64,000 nucleotides of DNA from an uncultured Flavobacterium sp. (GTDB taxonomy: Bacteria > Bacteroidota > Bacteroidia > Flavobacteriales > Flavobacteriaceae). Every line of letters begins with the position of its first letter. Position 1 is the stretch's first letter. Shown in pieces: positions 24,583-33,353 of this stretch. Location: assembly GCF_963422545.1 (NCBI RefSeq), contig NZ_OY730230.1:62001-126000 (forward strand). The letters are read 5' to 3'. A program made the position numbers and the translations under genes. The notes under the pieces are model-generated. The model did no database searches, was not told the DNA's origin, and worked only from the letters and a program-made list of their open reading frames with translations.

Positions 24583-27459
24583 ATGAAAACAATTTACAAG
24601 GCAATTTTTATTTTTTCGGTTGCACTTTTTGCGCAGAACATGACGGCGCAAAAAGCAACCATAAGCGGAACTGTTACCGACTCACAATCTCCATTGCCGG
24701 GAGCAACTATTATATTATCTAACAATCAAAAAGCAACAACTGATTTCAGCGGTTATTTTACGATTCAGGATGTTAGATCTGGTAGTTTAGAATTACAAAT
24801 CGCATATATAGGATATGAAACAAAAAATATTAAAGTTGAAGTAAAAGATAATCAACATGTGAGTTTAGGTTTAATTCGTTTAGAAAGCAACTCAAAAGAA
24901 TTAAGCGAAGTTGTAGTAAGCGGAATGAGCCAAAGAAATAGTGAGGCAAGAGCGCTGAACATGCAAAAGAAATCAATGAGCATTGTAAACGTAATTGCTG
25001 CTGACGGAATAGGAAAACTTCCGGATCGTAATGCTGCGGAAACGGTACAACGTATGCCGGGAGTTTCGATCGAAAGAGATCAGGGTGAGGGACGTTTTGT
25101 TTCGGTAAGAGGTTTACCGCCATTTTGGTCATCAACTACAATCAACGGAAACAGAATTCCGACAGCTGAAGAAGAAACGACTTCGAGAGCTACAGCATTT
25201 GACTTTTTTCCGTCAGACCTTATTGCTTATGTTGAAGCTACAAAAGCACTTACACCTGATATGGATGGAGATGCGATTGGTGGTAGCGTGAATTTTACGA
25301 CGCAGACAGCTCCAACAAAAAGAACGATCAAAGCAAGTATTTTTAGCGGATACAATCAAAAATCGGATAAAGGAATCTATAGCGGATCGCTTACTATTGG
25401 TGACAAAAGTAAAAACGGAAAATTTGGATACATTATTAATGGTACATACTGGGACAGAAACTGGGCTACAGATAATTACGAAGCCAGAAGAAATGGAGAT
25501 CAGGGAGTTTACAGATTAGAGTTAAGAGATTATACAGGAATTAGAAAAACCACTGGATTGAATGCTGCAATGGAATTTAATCCTTCATCGAGAGATAAAA
25601 TTTTCCTGAAAGCAACTTACGGAGGACTTTCGGATACTGAAACGCATTACAAACACAGAATCAGATTCGACAAATTCAACAGTACTACAAATGCTTTAAC
25701 GGTTGAACAGCAAGATATTCACAACGAATTAATGACTCAGTTTATTGGTATTGATTTAGGTGGAAAACATCAATTGGCAAACGGAAATTTAGACTGGAGT
25801 CTGGCTTCTTATAGAAATAGATTCAAATACGGAAATATTCCGAATGCAGAAGACAACAGTTATTTTTTAATTCAATTTAATCAAACAGGAGTTGGTGTTA
25901 AGCCGGAATATTTAAATACTGTGCCTCTTGCAAACGGTGGAGCCGGAGGACCAAGAGCTTATTGGGCTGCTGATGGTGGAATGCTGGATCCTAATAATCC
26001 AAAATCGATATTTGACTTTTATTCAGATCCAAATTTTAAAACGGATCCGACAAAAATGAAGTTTTCTACTTTAGAATTATATAAAATCAACATTGTAGAA
26101 AGAGACAATATTATTGCAGCGGTAAACTACGAACACAATTTTAATGAAAATCTTAAAATGAAGTTTGGTGCGAAATTAACTGATAAAGATCGTATCGCGA
26201 CTTTTAGAGATGAATATTACAATTGGAAAGGATCTCCAACACCGTTTTTATCAAATTATAGTTCAGATTTGATTAATCAGCCAGGCGGAACAGATTATAT
26301 GAGAAGAGAAAGCGGAACTAATATTGGAAACACTTTTGGGCCGGTTTTATCAGGAAACGGAATGAACAATTTATACAATTCAGCTCAGGGTAGTTTGGTT
26401 TTGAATGCTGCAGATTCTCAAATTCCTGAATTAGGAAAAGGATTGGGAAGAAACTTTAATGTAGATGAAACTACATCATCTGTTTATGCAATGGCAACGT
26501 ATTCTATATCTGATAAATGGACCATTTTAGGAGGAGTTAGAACAACAAATACTATCACAAAAGTTACTGGTAAAACGGTTGAAAATAATGTTGTAGTTGA
26601 TGCAGAAAACACAAAAACTTATACATCAGTATTACCAATGTTACACATTAAATATTCACCTGTTGAGAATTTAAACCTTCGTTTTGCTACAACAAGAACA
26701 TTTGCAAGACCAAACTTTGGTGACATTTCGCCAGCTGGATCTTTAAATACTATTGACGGTGAATATGCAGGAGGAAATCCAAATTTGAATCCTACTTATT
26801 CTTGGAACTTTGATTTATTGGGAGAATATTTCTTGGACGAAGTAGGGGTAATCAACGCGGGAGTTTTCTATAAATCGATTACAGATCCAATTTTTGACGA
26901 TACGTATCAAGGTACAATAAACGGAATTCCCAATATCGAAATCAGTTCGCCTACAAATGGCGGTAACGCATGGATTGGCGGAATCGAATTTGGATTCACA
27001 AAAAGATTCAGCTTCTTACCGGGATTCCTGAAATATTTTGGAACTCAGATCAATGCAACTTTCATGAATTCTGAAATGACTTTGGGGCAAAACACGAATA
27101 ATCCAAACGGAAGAAAAGTGTCCACTCCTTATCAGGCAAAAGAATTATACAATCTGCAATTGTTCTACGAAACGGGTAAACTTAACGTGAGAGCGGCATT
27201 CAACCATAAAGGTGCTTATGCTATAAGTTTTGATGCCAATGCTAAGAATACGGATATGAACGATATCTATTACGGTAAATATAATTCACTTGATTTCTCG
27301 GCTTCTTATAAAGTAGGAGAGCATTTTACAATCTTTAGTGATGTAAATAATGTTTTAAACGAGCCTTTGATGTATCATTTTGGAGAAACTCCAAATAGAC
27401 CAAAACAAGTAGAATATTATGGTGCAAAATTCAACCTTGGTTTAAAATATAATTTATAG
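24583..27459 (+). CDS. TonB-dependent receptor with N-terminal carboxypeptidase-regulatory domain
   Basis: A 958-residue outer-membrane receptor. The signal peptide ends near residue 22 (QNMTAQ). A CarboxypepD_reg-like domain spans about 24-105 (GTVTDSQSPLPGATIILSN, then FSGYFTIQDV), the segment LSEVVVSGMSQR follows, and the plug runs from about 120 (IGKLPDRNAAETVQRMPGVSIERD, then GRFVSVRGLPP). The barrel ends in LGLKYNL. The DRNAAETVQRMPGVSI signature belongs to the receptor group often used for carbohydrates and other large nutrients, without a SusD partner. There is no STN domain. Located 158 bp upstream of the DUF5690-FAD-HAD genes, it probably imports their substrate across the outer membrane. 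Confidence 0.92.
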   Translation: MKTIYKAIFIFSVALFAQNMTAQKATISGTVTDSQSPLPGATIILSNNQKATTDFSGYFTIQDVRSGSLELQIAYIGYETKNIKVEVKDNQHVSLGLIRLESNSKELSEVVVSGMSQRNSEARALNMQKKSMSIVNVIAADGIGKLPDRNAAETVQRMPGVSIERDQGEGRFVSVRGLPPFWSSTTINGNRIPTAEEETTSRATAFDFFPSDLIAYVEATKALTPDMDGDAIGGSVNFTTQTAPTKRTIKASIFSGYNQKSDKGIYSGSLTIGDKSKNGKFGYIINGTYWDRNWATDNYEARRNGDQGVYRLELRDYTGIRKTTGLNAAMEFNPSSRDKIFLKATYGGLSDTETHYKHRIRFDKFNSTTNALTVEQQDIHNELMTQFIGIDLGGKHQLANGNLDWSLASYRNRFKYGNIPNAEDNSYFLIQFNQTGVGVKPEYLNTVPLANGGAGGPRAYWAADGGMLDPNNPKSIFDFYSDPNFKTDPTKMKFSTLELYKINIVERDNIIAAVNYEHNFNENLKMKFGAKLTDKDRIATFRDEYYNWKGSPTPFLSNYSSDLINQPGGTDYMRRESGTNIGNTFGPVLSGNGMNNLYNSAQGSLVLNAADSQIPELGKGLGRNFNVDETTSSVYAMATYSISDKWTILGGVRTTNTITKVTGKTVENNVVVDAENTKTYTSVLPMLHIKYSPVENLNLRFATTRTFARPNFGDISPAGSLNTIDGEYAGGNPNLNPTYSWNFDLLGEYFLDEVGVINAGVFYKSITDPIFDDTYQGTINGIPNIEISSPTNGGNAWIGGIEFGFTKRFSFLPGFLKYFGTQINATFMNSEMTLGQNTNNPNGRKVSTPYQAKELYNLQLFYETGKLNVRAAFNHKGAYAISFDANAKNTDMNDIYYGKYNSLDFSASYKVGEHFTIFSDVNNVLNEPLMYHFGETPNRPKQVEYYGAKFNLGLKYNL

Positions 27460-27472
27460 ACAACTATAAGTT

Positions 27473-27542
27473 AACTCGTTGGATGTTGGTAGATTTTATT
27501 TTTACGGTTTATTTTTTTTGAATTAACCTCATCCAGCGAGTT
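27473..27542. terminator. Long stem-loop after the receptor gene
   Basis: AACTCGTTGGATG (27473-27485) pairs with CATCCAGCGAGTT (27530-27542), a 13-bp stem with one G:T pair and a 44-nt, T-rich loop. It starts 13 bp after the receptor stop codon. The large loop is unusual for an intrinsic terminator; partial read-through into the next gene is possible. Confidence 0.5.
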
Positions 27543-27617
27543 TCTAAAAAACTATAGAGAAACACACTTTAAAACTTTACACCAAACCATCTATTACCTT
27601 AAAATTTTTAAGAACTA

Positions 27618-28898
27618 ATGTCTAAAAAAGCATCTAATTTCAGGTTTATATTAAAAACATCCATTGCGGCATTTGGTACTTATTTTTGTATGTATGCTTT
27701 CCGTAAACCCTTTACAGTAGCAACATTTGACCACATGGCTTTCTGGGGAATTGACTATAAAATCTTGCTGATTCTGGCTCAGGTTTTAGGTTATACACTT
27801 TCTAAGTTTTTAGGAATCAAGATTATATCCGAGCTAAAATCGGCAAAGAGAATTTTATATTTAATAAGTTTTATAGCCATTTCTGAATTAGCCTTATTAG
27901 GATTTGCATTAGTTCCGGCACCATACAATATCCTGTTTTTATTCATAAACGGATTGCCTTTAGGAATGATCTGGGGAATCGTTTTTTCGTATATCGAAGG
28001 AAGAAAAACTACCGAATTATTAGGCGTTATTCTCTGTTCGAGTTTTATAGTTTCCTCCGGAGCTGCAAAATCCGTTGGAGTATTTGTCTTGACGGTTTTG
28101 GGATGCAATGAGTTCTGGATGCCTTTTGTTTCGGGGTTAATTTTTATAATTCCGTTAATAGTATTTTCATTGTTTTTGGAGAAAATCCCAAATCCTGATA
28201 GCGAAGATTTGGCCTTAAAATCAAAACGAAAACCACTTAGCAAAAAAGAACGCGCTTCATTATTCCAGCAATTTGCATTTCCGTTAACGGCAATAATTAT
28301 ATTCTACGCCATGCTTACAGCAATGCGAGAATTCAGGGATAATTTTGCCAGAGAATTATGGGATACTTTAGGATATAAAGAAAGTATTTCGATTTATATG
28401 TATTCAGAAATTCCTATTGCAGTTTCAGTTCTTGTTATTTTAGGATTTTTAGGAAGTATGAAAAACAATTACAAAGCTTTCAAAAATTATCATTTGGTAT
28501 TGTTTTTAGGTTCATTGCTTGTAGGAGTAACAACATTTTTGTTTCAAAAACATTTAATGGCGCCACTTCCGTGGATGATGATCTCCGGATTTGGAATGTA
28601 TGTTTGCTATATTCCGTTCAATGGTTTGTTTTTTGACCGAATGATTGCAACCTATAAAATCGACGGAAACACTGGATTTTTAATTTACATCGCCGATGCT
28701 TTTGGCTATTTAGGAAGCGTTTTGGTTTTGTTTTTCAAGAATTTCGGAGATAAGAATATTTCCTTATTAAGCTTTTTTACCACTTGCATTTATCTGTTAT
28801 CCTTTGTTGGGATAATCACAACTATAATGTCCTTTAATTACTTTAAAAGGAAATTCAAAAAAACATCAAAAATTAGCACAACACCTTTATACACTTGA
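27618..28898 (+). CDS. MFS-like transporter, DUF5690 family
   Basis: A 426-residue inner-membrane protein with about 12 hydrophobic helices. The N-terminal segment TSIAAFGTYFCMYAFRKPFTVATF and the following GYTLSKFLGIKIISELK resemble organophosphate:phosphate antiporter-type MFS proteins; the YAFRKPF phrase matches the GlpT/UhpT style of helix 1. This subgroup is annotated DUF5690 in Bacteroidetes. It is the first gene of a unit with a TIGR03364-type FAD oxidoreductase (46 bp downstream) and a phosphonatase-like hydrolase. From that context I infer import of an organophosphonate or related organophosphate. Substrate identity is not readable from sequence. Confidence 0.8.
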   Translation: MSKKASNFRFILKTSIAAFGTYFCMYAFRKPFTVATFDHMAFWGIDYKILLILAQVLGYTLSKFLGIKIISELKSAKRILYLISFIAISELALLGFALVPAPYNILFLFINGLPLGMIWGIVFSYIEGRKTTELLGVILCSSFIVSSGAAKSVGVFVLTVLGCNEFWMPFVSGLIFIIPLIVFSLFLEKIPNPDSEDLALKSKRKPLSKKERASLFQQFAFPLTAIIIFYAMLTAMREFRDNFARELWDTLGYKESISIYMYSEIPIAVSVLVILGFLGSMKNNYKAFKNYHLVLFLGSLLVGVTTFLFQKHLMAPLPWMMISGFGMYVCYIPFNGLFFDRMIATYKIDGNTGFLIYIADAFGYLGSVLVLFFKNFGDKNISLLSFFTTCIYLLSFVGIITTIMSFNYFKRKFKKTSKISTTPLYT

Positions 28899-28943
28899 AT
28901 AAAGGAAAAAATAGAATAAAACAAATCACACAAACACAAACAC

Positions 28944-30101
28944 ATGAAAGAGAAATATGATTTAATAATAGTTGGTTCAGGAGTTTTAGGTACATTTCAT
29001 GCCTATCACGCCTTACTAAAAGGAATGTCGGTTGCCGTTCTTGAAAAAAACAGCAAACCAGAAGGTGCAACTGTTAGAAATTTTGGTCAGGTTGTACCAT
29101 CCGGAATGGACAGAAAATGGCAAAACTTCGGAAAAGAAAGTTTAAAAATTTATAAAGATATTCAGTCACAGTTTGATATTAATCTTCGTCAGAACGGAAC
29201 AGTTTATTTAGCTTCAAACGCTGAAGAAATGCAGCTTATAGAAGAGTTGCACCAAATAAATATTGCAAATGATTACGAATCAAATTTGTTGACCAAGGAA
29301 CAATGTCTGGCAAAATACACAGGTTTACGATCTGATTATTGTACAGGAGGATTGTTTTTTCCGCAAGAAGTTACTGTAGAGCCTTCGACGATGATTCATA
29401 AATTACATCAATATATGACTGCAAATTTAGGTCTTGATTTATATATGAATACAACCGTTGTAAATACTGAAGATAGATTTAGTGAAGTAATTGCAACAAC
29501 TTCGACAGGACTAGAATACAAAGCTTCGAAAATCATCATTTGCAACGGAAGCGATTTCAAAATACTATATCCTGAAATTTATAATAATAGCGATTTGGTA
29601 GTTTCAAAACTTCAGATGCTGCAAACAAAACCCCAGCATAATTACAAATTAGACGGTTCTATTCTAACAGGATTAACGATTAGAAGATATGAATGTTTTG
29701 AAGAATGTAAATCGTATGCATCGATCAAAGCAAAAGAAAATCCGGATAGTTTTGAGAAAAAATACGGTATTCACATTTTATTCAAACAAGCTTTGGACGG
29801 ATCTGTAATTCTGGGAGATTCGCACGAATATGCTCCTGCAAAAGATATAGATTCCTTAGGATTTGATTTGAATATGGACATTGACAATTTCATGATTGAA
29901 GAAGCCAAAAAGATTATCGATTTACCAACTTACGAAATCCAAAACAGATGGTTTGGAATGTATTCGCAATGCAAAACCAAAGATATTTTTGAGCATACTG
30001 TTGGTGAAAACATCCACATCATAACCGGAATTGGAGGAAAAGGAATGACAGGAAGCGCAGGATTTGCCAAACACAATATCGATAAAATTTTTAATGCATA
30101 G
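28944..30101 (+). CDS. FAD-dependent oxidoreductase (TIGR03364-like, phosphonate-associated)
   Basis: A 385-residue soluble flavoenzyme of the DAO/glycine-oxidase fold. The FAD-binding Rossmann start is LIIVGSGVLGTFHAYHALLKG (about residues 7-27) followed by the ribose-binding acid in VAVLEKN. The segment GATVRNFGQVVPSGM closely matches the TIGR03364 subgroup, which is recurrently found in phosphonate degradation operons. A C-terminal glycine-rich ITGIGGKGMTGSAGFAKHN completes the FAD site. The expected reaction is oxidation of an amine next to the phosphonate, for example N-alkylated aminoethylphosphonate to an aldehyde. It lies between the DUF5690 transporter and the phosphonatase-like HAD, supporting that role. 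Confidence 0.85.
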   Translation: MKEKYDLIIVGSGVLGTFHAYHALLKGMSVAVLEKNSKPEGATVRNFGQVVPSGMDRKWQNFGKESLKIYKDIQSQFDINLRQNGTVYLASNAEEMQLIEELHQINIANDYESNLLTKEQCLAKYTGLRSDYCTGGLFFPQEVTVEPSTMIHKLHQYMTANLGLDLYMNTTVVNTEDRFSEVIATTSTGLEYKASKIIICNGSDFKILYPEIYNNSDLVVSKLQMLQTKPQHNYKLDGSILTGLTIRRYECFEECKSYASIKAKENPDSFEKKYGIHILFKQALDGSVILGDSHEYAPAKDIDSLGFDLNMDIDNFMIEEAKKIIDLPTYEIQNRWFGMYSQCKTKDIFEHTVGENIHIITGIGGKGMTGSAGFAKHNIDKIFNA

Positions 30102-30105
30102 TTTT

Positions 30106-30273
30106 TTTAGCCACAGATTACAGGATTAAAAAGATTAAAAAATGTTTGTCACGAATTGCACTAATTTTCGCTAATAAATTTTTAATCGTTCGTGAATTTA
30201 TATGTGCTTAATTTTCCTTGCAGATTTAGCAGATTTTTTTTAATCATTTTAATCTGTGAAATCTGTGGCTAAA
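30106..30273. repeat. Composite intergenic hairpin element
   Basis: The outer arms are tttagccacagattacaggattaaaaagattaaaaaa at the left and its imperfect complement ending atctgtggctaaa at the right. The inner part holds further mirrored phrases (gtcacgaattgcactaattt, aatcgttcgtgaatttat). It shares phrases with the elements at 14211-14303, 19603-19741 and 31240-31297, and separates the FAD oxidoreductase from the HAD gene. Confidence 0.65.
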
Positions 30274-30375
30274 AACATTTTTAACACATAGAAAAACAGT
30301 TTTTTAGCATGTTGTTAAAGACGTTTCATTCTCAAACATGTGAATTGCATGTTTATAAATATAAATACACACAAA

Positions 30376-31056
30376 ATGAAAATTAATGAAATTGAAATGG
30401 TTGTTTTTGATATGGCCGGAACAACAATAAATGAACAAAATATAGTTTACAAATCATTACATAAATCCATAAACAAATTCGGAATTGATGTTTCTCTTGA
30501 ATTGGTTTTGTCATTAGGAGCAGGAAAGGAAAAGTATCAGGCTATAAAAGATATCTTAAAATACATCAATATTACAGACACAGAAAAAACAGACCAAATA
30601 TTTGAATATTTTATAGAAATACTGGATCAGGAATATCTAACCGCAAAGGTTTTGCCTGTTGAAGGAATTGAAAACGTGATAGAGAATCTAAAAAAAGATG
30701 GTGTAAAAGTAGTTTTAAATACAGGTTACAACAGTCAGGTTGCCAATGCATTATTAGAGAAATTAAATTGGAAAAAAGGAATCCAATACGATGCTTTAAT
30801 TACAGCAGATGATGTAGAATTAGGACGTCCATTTCCGGATATGATACATAAAGCCATGCAATTATTTGCAATTGAAGATGCCTCAAAAGTATTAAAAGCA
30901 GGAGATTCTGCCATAGATATTGAAGAAGGTAAAAATGCCAAATGTGGTGTTACAATTGGTGTTTTATCAGGAGCACAAACCAGATTACAACTCGAAGAAG
31001 CAAAACCGGATTACATCCTGGATTCTCTTGCTTCGTTGTACAGCATTATGAATTAA
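30376..31056 (+). CDS. Phosphonatase-like HAD hydrolase
   Basis: 226 residues from the ATG at 30376 (MKINEIEMVVFDMAGTT); an ATG at 30340 would add 12 residues of low quality (MNCMFININTHK). Motif I is DMAGTT, which matches the PhnX-like branch (phosphonoacetaldehyde hydrolases and TIGR03351 relatives) better than ordinary HAD phosphatases (DxDGT). Motif II is VVLNTGYN, the motif III lysine is in PFPDMIHKAMQ, and motif IV is KAGDSAIDIEEG. The expected activity is cleavage of a C-P bond in a phosphonoaldehyde or a related dephosphorylation. It follows the FAD oxidoreductase, the likely producer of the aldehyde. I cannot see a clear Schiff-base lysine equivalent to true PhnX, so the exact reaction is open. 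Confidence 0.85.
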   Translation: MKINEIEMVVFDMAGTTINEQNIVYKSLHKSINKFGIDVSLELVLSLGAGKEKYQAIKDILKYINITDTEKTDQIFEYFIEILDQEYLTAKVLPVEGIENVIENLKKDGVKVVLNTGYNSQVANALLEKLNWKKGIQYDALITADDVELGRPFPDMIHKAMQLFAIEDASKVLKAGDSAIDIEEGKNAKCGVTIGVLSGAQTRLQLEEAKPDYILDSLASLYSIMN

Positions 31057-31239
31057 AGCATTTTTTTTAAACACATAGAAACATAGAATTTAGATATTCA
31101 ATAAGGCGTTTCACTTGTTTGAATACACATAGTTATTGCTACAGATTAAAAACTAAAGATAAAAATCTGCTAAATCTGCAAGATCTGCGTGAAAAACAAA
31201 CATATAGCTCGACGATTTATTTTCTGTATTAAAATATAG

Positions 31240-31297
31240 CCACAGATTAAAGGATTAAAAAGATTAAAAAATCTGCTCAATCTGCCAAATCTGCGTG
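31240..31297. repeat. Copy of the dispersed ccacagattaaagg element within a 400-bp gap
   Basis: 31240-31297 reads ccacagattaaaggattaaa, continues agattaaaaaatctgctcaa and ends aatctgcgtg. It is nearly the reverse complement of 19640-19698. A weaker copy (ctacagattaaaaac then aaatctgctaaatctgcaag) lies at about 31140-31190. Between 31057 and 31457 I see no gene. Confidence 0.7.
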
Positions 31298-31457
31298 AAA
31301 TAAAACAGACAATCTATTTTGAGTAAAACATCTTTTATAAAATTAAAAATATGTTTCTATGTACTAAATAATAATAAGCTAATTAGTTAGAGTAAAATCC
31401 CTGCAGGAAATAGTTTTACAAGTAAATAAATAGTAATCAATAAAACAATTCAACCCA

Positions 31458-33143
31458 ATGAAAAAGATTTTTAGATTAAGTTACGTTACAATTCTTGCAA
31501 GTGTACTTTTAGTCACTTCTTGTACCAATGATGCAACGCTTGCGAGCGATGAGAATTCAGTAAATACAAAAACTATTTCGAAAACAGGTAAATCTGCTTT
31601 AAGCAGCGGTACTAAAAAACTGCTGATTATAGGTATCGACGGCTGTCGCGGAGATGCTTTGATGGGAGCAAACACACCAAATGTTCATGCTTTACTTCCT
31701 AATTCTGTTTATAGCTTAGATGCTTTGACCGAAGCACCAACCTGGAGCGGAAACGGTTGGTCGACAATGCTTAGCGGAGTTACACATTTAAAACATGGCG
31801 TAACAGACAATTCATTTTCAAGTCCAAATTTTGGAACTTATCCGAGCTTCTTAAAACGTCTTGAAACGTATAATACAGCTTTAAGAACAATGTCAATCGT
31901 TCACTGGGCACCAATCAACACTTATATTGTGGACGGAATTGATGTAGAGAAAACATTAACAACAGATTTAGCTGTTAAAAATGAAGTAGTTGCAGCATTG
32001 ACAAATGACAATCCAGATGCTTTATTTTTACATTTTGATGATGTAGATCACGCTGGTCACAGCTACGGTTTTTCATTAAATGTGCCTCAATACAAAGCTA
32101 CAGTCGAAACTACGGATGGTTATATTGGCGAAATCTTAACGGCGCTAAAAAACAGACCAAATTATGCTTATGAAGATTGGTTGGTAATTGTAGCACCGGA
32201 TCATGGTGGAATCGTTACTGGTTCTACAGGATCTCACGGAGGATCATCTTATGAAGAGCGAAATATTTTTACCATCTTCAATAATAAGAATTTCACTTCG
32301 ACTAAAATTGAAAAAGCTGCTGATCCTACGACGACCATTACGGGTAAATTCGCCACTTTTAATTCGAATACTATTTACGCTTCGACAACTAATGCACTTT
32401 ACAATTTTGGAACTTCAAGTTTTACGGTCGAATGTAGAATAAAAACTTCTGGTTATTCAAGCGATCCTTCAATAGTTTCTAATAAAAACTGGGTGAGTGG
32501 TAAAAATCGCGGATTTGTGATTTGTGCCAATACAGGAGGAACCTGGAAAGTAAATATTGGAGATACCCAAAATCGTGTTGATATTTCAGGCGGAACAATT
32601 AATGACGGAAAATGGCATCATTTAACTTTAGTTGTTGATCGTACGGCGAAATTGGTAAAAACGTACCAAGACGGATCTTTTGTGGGACAAGCCGCTATTG
32701 TTAGCAGTTTTGGAAGCTTAACTTCAGGATTGCCTTTTGCTGTTGGCCAAGACGGAACTTTGAAGTATGGTGCCAATGTAAACGGGAATATTGCTGAAGT
32801 TCGTGTTTGGAATAAAGCATTATCAGAAGCTTCAATTCTTAATTATACTTGTTCATCTGTAACAAGTTCTCATCCAGATTATGCAAATCTTATTGGATAT
32901 TGGAAAGGGGATACCGGTTCAGGAAATTTGTTTACAGATTCTAGTAGTCAACAAGTTTCTCTTACGTTTCCAAATGCACCAACTTGGACAACAAGTACAG
33001 CAACTTTAAAATGTGGAACTGCAACTGCAACAGTTGTTCCTAAAATGGTAGATATAGCATACTCTTCTTTGCAATGGTTTGGAGTACCAATTAATTCGGC
33101 ATGGTCGCTGGACGGACGTTCTTGGCTGCCTGCAGGAAACTAA
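31458..33143 (+). CDS. Lipoprotein alkaline-phosphatase-superfamily enzyme with inserted LamG domain
   Basis: A 561-residue lipoprotein (lipobox LLVTSC, Cys22). The catalytic domain is of the nucleotide pyrophosphatase/phosphodiesterase or phosphonoacetate-hydrolase type in the alkaline phosphatase superfamily: metal ligand D61 in GIDGCRGD, nucleophile region APTWSGNGWSTM (probably T95), FDDVDHAGH (193-201), and APDHGG (246-251). From about 298 to 505 a concanavalin/LamG fold interrupts this domain (FTVECRIKT, GKWHHLTLVVD, NIAEVRVWNKALSE, IGYWKGD). The superfamily domain then resumes with VPKMVDIAYSSLQWFGV at about 526-542. It may release phosphate from organophosphorus compounds at the cell surface. 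It follows the phosphonatase-like operon by 401 bp and ends in a terminator. Confidence 0.85.
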   Translation: MKKIFRLSYVTILASVLLVTSCTNDATLASDENSVNTKTISKTGKSALSSGTKKLLIIGIDGCRGDALMGANTPNVHALLPNSVYSLDALTEAPTWSGNGWSTMLSGVTHLKHGVTDNSFSSPNFGTYPSFLKRLETYNTALRTMSIVHWAPINTYIVDGIDVEKTLTTDLAVKNEVVAALTNDNPDALFLHFDDVDHAGHSYGFSLNVPQYKATVETTDGYIGEILTALKNRPNYAYEDWLVIVAPDHGGIVTGSTGSHGGSSYEERNIFTIFNNKNFTSTKIEKAADPTTTITGKFATFNSNTIYASTTNALYNFGTSSFTVECRIKTSGYSSDPSIVSNKNWVSGKNRGFVICANTGGTWKVNIGDTQNRVDISGGTINDGKWHHLTLVVDRTAKLVKTYQDGSFVGQAAIVSSFGSLTSGLPFAVGQDGTLKYGANVNGNIAEVRVWNKALSEASILNYTCSSVTSSHPDYANLIGYWKGDTGSGNLFTDSSSQQVSLTFPNAPTWTTSTATLKCGTATATVVPKMVDIAYSSLQWFGVPINSAWSLDGRSWLPAGN

Positions 33144-33166
33144 TTTAGTTTGTGTTTTTTGTTTTT

Positions 33167-33200
33167 AAAAGGTTATCTCCATTTTTGGAGATAGCCTTTT
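33167..33200 (+). terminator. Terminator after the LamG phosphatase gene
   Basis: AAAAGGTTATCTCC - ATTTTT - GGAGATAGCCTTTT, a stem of about 14 bp with one G:T pair and an A-run/T-run frame, 23 bp after the stop codon. Confidence 0.85.
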
Positions 33201-33220
33201 ACTTGTTTAACTTTAAAATT

Positions 33221-33333
33221 TAACCGCATTTTTTTTACCGCAAAGTGCGCTAAGATTTAATTTTGCATTACGCATAGAAAACACAAAGTTCGCAAAGCTT
33301 TGTGTTGATCTAGCTTTGCGAACTTTGCGGTTA
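33221..33333. repeat. Composite hairpin element (accgcaaagt type)
   Basis: Outer arms TAACCGC (33221-33227) and GCGGTTA (33327-33333) enclose a perfect 15-bp stem AAAGTTCGCAAAGCT (33285-33299) / AGCTTTGCGAACTTT (33312-33326). The phrases (ccgcaaagtgcgctaag, cacaaagttcgcaaag) are of the same style as the other composite elements in this window. It lies between convergent genes and just beyond a normal terminator, so it is not required as one. Confidence 0.65.
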
Positions 33334-33353
33334 CATTTTACAGTTAAATAAGA

